From Novosphingobium rosa NBRC 15208 (GTDB taxonomy: Bacteria > Pseudomonadota > Alphaproteobacteria > Sphingomonadales > Sphingomonadaceae), in assembly GCF_001598555.1 (NCBI RefSeq), contig NZ_BCZE01000076.1, forward strand, positions 1 to 34,809: DNA of 34,809 bases, in the 5' to 3' direction. Below, one piece after another: positions 32,962-34,809 of this stretch; the stretch's first letter is position 1; every line of letters starts with the position of its first letter. Made by a program: the position numbers and the translations under genes. The notes under the pieces were generated by a model that was not told the origin of the DNA, ran no database searches, and saw only the letters and a list, made by a program, of their open reading frames with translations.

Positions 32962-34169
32962 GACGCACCTCCGATCCACGGCTGCACGATCTGGCCGAGC
33001 ATCGCTGTATCGACCTTGGCATAGATCGCGGTCGTCTCCGGCGAACGGTGCCGAAGCACCGCGCCCACGGCATCGAGCGTCGCACCAGTCCGCAGCATGT
33101 TCGTCGCGGCCGAGTGGCGGAGTAGATAAGCGCCGCGCAGATTAGCATTGTCCACGCCTGCACGGGCGAGCGCATCCCGCACGATGGTTGCGATCGGCGA
33201 TGAACATGCGAACGGCACGAACGGCGCGATCACACGCAGGAACACCTTGCTGGACGCGGCGATTGGTCGGGCGTGCTCGATATAGGCAAGCAGGGCGTCA
33301 CCAGCATCCTGCGGGAGTGGCAACGCCACGGCATGCCGTGTTTTCCCAGCCACGCGTATCAGCGCGTTATCCCAGTCGATATCGCCCAGGTCGAGGTTCG
33401 CCACATCGCCGCCGCGAAGGGCAAGGCGCGCTAGCAGCAGCAGGATCGCACGGTCGCGAAGCCCCCGGGCGGTGCCCGGATCGCATGACGCGATCACGCG
33501 CTCCACATCGTCATTCAGGATGTAGCGCGGCAACGTCGCAAGCCGCCATCGCGGTATCCGGGGGACCGCGCCGACCAGCGCTGGCGGGCACGCGCCGGAT
33601 GCCGAGAGGAACCGCAGATACATCCGCAACGAGCCACACATCAATTGGACGCTGGCCCGCGACGCCTGCTCCAGATTCCTCAGGATCACCCTGTTGATCA
33701 GCGCGGCGTCATAGCGCGTCGGATCGTTACCCAACTGCGGCAGCAATGTGCTGATCGCATGGACATGCCGTAGGTTCGTGACGTCGCTGGTGCCGCGATG
33801 TTGGCGCAGCCATTCGCGGAACGGGCGAAGCCGGTTATCGCTTTTCTCGCCCCAGATCGATTTTGGGGTCAGCCCTAGGTCGGCCAGATAGCGGGCGAAG
33901 CGCCGGATCGAGGCGACGTAGCTGCGATTCCGCTGACTGCCATGCCTGAACGCCCCCGGACACGTACAGTGATGCGTGGCGAAGCGATCCACGACCTCAT
34001 AATCGACCGATGATAGCGCGACACGCTGATCGGCGAGCCACACCGCGAAGTGACGGCAACAGTGGCTGTAATGGAGAACGGTGCCTTCGGCGTAACCCTG
34101 CTGCCGGAGGTGATCCATGAAGGCATCCACGCGCTCGCGCAGATCATCGCGATAATTAGCGTATGACAT
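32955..34169 (-). CDS. ritA: tyrosine recombinase, first gene of the RIT element
   Basis: A 404-residue integrase. The ATG at 34169 is chosen because AAAGGAA lies seven bases upstream; the frame is open further, back into the interrupted DUF2958 gene. The N-terminal core-binding part contains YAEGTVLHYSHCCRHFAVWL. The catalytic domain has LLLARLALRGGDVANLDLGD (box I Arg), VAGKTRHAVALPLPQDAG, LLRHSAATNMLRTGATL, and LRHRSPETTAIYAKVD with the Tyr. In the box II motif the usual first His is Tyr (YLLRH), a variation to note. It is the longest of the three, as is normal for the first RIT gene. Confidence 0.92.
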   Translation of the reverse strand: MSYANYRDDLRERVDAFMDHLRQQGYAEGTVLHYSHCCRHFAVWLADQRVALSSVDYEVVDRFATHHCTCPGAFRHGSQRNRSYVASIRRFARYLADLGLTPKSIWGEKSDNRLRPFREWLRQHRGTSDVTNLRHVHAISTLLPQLGNDPTRYDAALINRVILRNLEQASRASVQLMCGSLRMYLRFLSASGACPPALVGAVPRIPRWRLATLPRYILNDDVERVIASCDPGTARGLRDRAILLLLARLALRGGDVANLDLGDIDWDNALIRVAGKTRHAVALPLPQDAGDALLAYIEHARPIAASSKVFLRVIAPFVPFACSSPIATIVRDALARAGVDNANLRGAYLLRHSAATNMLRTGATLDAVGAVLRHRSPETTAIYAKVDTAMLGQIVQPWIGGASC

Positions 34170-34210
34170 TTTGCTGTTCCTTTCGTCCTGAGACGATCGG
34201 AGCATGCGCG

Positions 34211-34320
34211 TTATGTTGAGTGCGTGGCCTAGAAAGCTGAACCGGCCCGCCACGTTTTGCGGCCAGCTCAACATATCACCGGGCTTCACATAGTTCGGCT
34301 TATGTTGAGCTTCACATAAA
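34211..34320. repeat. right end of the RIT element with clustered recombinase-site motifs
   Basis: Motifs are TTATGTTGAG (34211-34220), the inverse motif GCTCAACATA (34266-34275), GCTTCACATA (34283-34292), TTATGTTGAGC (34300-34310) and GCTTCACATAA (34309-34319); the last two overlap by two bases and face each other. The inner pair forms the 27-bp inverted repeat with the left end. The outer pair has no counterpart on the left. These 110 bases are also open reading frame in line with ritA. Confidence 0.75.
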
Positions 34321-34502
34321 CCAAAGAGCGTATCGCCATCCTCGGCCAGTTCCGATGCCAGCCAGATGGCCGATCCCACCGGATTGAACAGCTTGAGCAA
34401 GGGGACTGGATCAGGCTCGGGCCGGTCATCTCGGCGGGCAGCAAGTTGACGTCCGGTGTTGACGCTCAGCGCCACGCGAAGGCGTTCAGGAAGCAGGATC
34501 AT
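34321..34502 (-). pseudogene. DUF2958 protein gene, 5' part (split by the RIT element)
   Basis: The start is ATG 34502, overlapping the stop of the ArdC gene (ATGA). The protein begins MILLPERLRVALSVNTGRQL and continues with PVPLLKLFNPVGSAIWLASE and DGDTLFG, the N-terminal half of DUF2958. After the CCAAAG repeat the frame does not stop but runs on through the RIT end into ritA. DUF2958 genes regularly accompany ArdC and ParB-like genes on alphaproteobacterial plasmids and ICEs; their function is unknown. Confidence 0.9.
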
Positions 34503-34809
34503 GCCGCCGCCCTCCCGCCGCTGGTCGCCGGGCTGCCTGGCCCCAATGCCGAGGCTTCCGCATGGCGGGCCAGCAGCCAATCGGCTGCCTTGCTTGCCTG
34601 ACTGGCTGCCCGAAAGATCGCGCGATTGTCCTCACGCAACACCTCAAGCCATGAGCCGATATAATCGGCATGCCGTACAGTCGGCACGATACCCAGCGCG
34701 GCACAGAGGAAGGCCGAACCCATTTCCGCGATCAGTTCCTCGCGGGCATAGTCCTTCGAGCCAAACGCATTCCTGAGATCACGCCCCAGCCGGGATGCGT
34801 GGCCCGTGG
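34499..34809 (-). CDS. ArdC-family antirestriction protein, C-terminal part (runs off right edge)
   Basis: About 103 codons of the C-terminal zincin-like domain are in the window. Reading from the edge: TGHASRLGRDLRNAFGSKDY, AREELIAEMGSAFLCAALGI, HADYIGSWLEVLREDNRAIF, AASQASKAADWLL. The TGHxSRLxRDL and EELIAEMGxAFLC segments are hallmarks of ArdC; the latter Glu is the third zinc ligand. The HExxH-type motif is expected beyond the edge. ArdC proteins bind DNA and protect incoming conjugative DNA from restriction, so this points to a plasmid or ICE backbone. The stop overlaps the DUF2958 start. Confidence 0.9.
   Translation of the reverse strand, partial: TGHASRLGRDLRNAFGSKDYAREELIAEMGSAFLCAALGIVPTVRHADYIGSWLEVLREDNRAIFRAASQASKAADWLLARHAEASALGPGSPATSGGRAAA

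Larger units (their letters stand above)
30959..34326. mobile_element. RIT element (recombinase in trio) inserted in a DUF2958 gene, with 6-bp direct repeats
   Basis: The element proper is 30965-34320 (3,356 bp), flanked by CCAAAG at 30959-30964 and 34321-34326. It carries three overlapping leftward tyrosine recombinase genes and nothing else, which defines the RIT class. A 27-bp imperfect terminal inverted repeat (30965-30991 and 34266-34292 in inverse orientation, 23 of 27 identical) contains a TATGTGAAGC-type and a TATGTTGAGC-type half. A further 28 bp lie outside the repeat at the right end. Deleting the element and one CCAAAG restores the DUF2958 frame exactly. The three recombinase genes have no visible lesion, so the element may be active. 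Confidence 0.92.

Overview
The window is GC-rich, densely coded bacterial DNA. It looks like the chromosome of an alphaproteobacterium of the Sphingomonadaceae, perhaps Novosphingobium. That placement is inferred from codon bias, the TonB receptor, the secreted hydrolases (GH92, M13, M28, CHAP), and the accessory backbone types (ArdC, DUF2958, a ParB relative, DUF6429). No rRNA, tRNA or CRISPR array was seen.

Left part (1-23.9 kb), stable chromosome. It opens with the 5' end of a WecG/TagA/CpsF-type glycosyltransferase, divergent from a UDP-glucose 6-dehydrogenase (ugd), so this is probably the edge of a surface-polysaccharide locus. Next come a TonB-dependent receptor, an SPFH/flotillin-like protein with an upstream membrane protein, a secreted CHAP amidohydrolase, a polysaccharide deacetylase, an M13 metallopeptidase, a class-I glutamine amidotransferase, serine O-acetyltransferase with an SLC1-type symporter, a GH92 alpha-mannosidase, an M28 aminopeptidase, a dienelactone hydrolase, an acetyl-CoA hydrolase/CoA-transferase, and a two-gene operon for a secreted small protein and a di-heme MauG/MbnH-type cytochrome. 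Three copies of a 220-265 bp intergenic repeat with hairpin ends are scattered here. Base changes in the terminal hairpins are compensatory.

Transition (23.5-24.4 kb). A Panacea-domain gene sits directly upstream of a small coiled-coil/two-transmembrane protein and forms a candidate toxin-antitoxin pair.

Right part (about 24.4 kb to the end), accessory and degraded mobile DNA. It holds an RHH-AlpA regulator pair with a cluster of palindromic operator-like sites, a frameshifted DUF6998-like gene, two tandem paralogues of a family I do not recognise, and a DUF6429 gene. A leftward plasmid/ICE-like operon follows: ArdC, DUF2958, ParB-like, sigma-region-4-like. Two genes of that operon are broken. 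The ParB relative has lost the middle of its N-terminal domain. DUF2958 is split by a 3,356 bp element carrying three overlapping tyrosine recombinase genes, a RIT (recombinase in trio) element. The insertion can be reversed on paper to the base: a 6-bp direct repeat (CCAAAG) flanks it, and removing the element plus one repeat restores a 135-codon DUF2958 reading frame.
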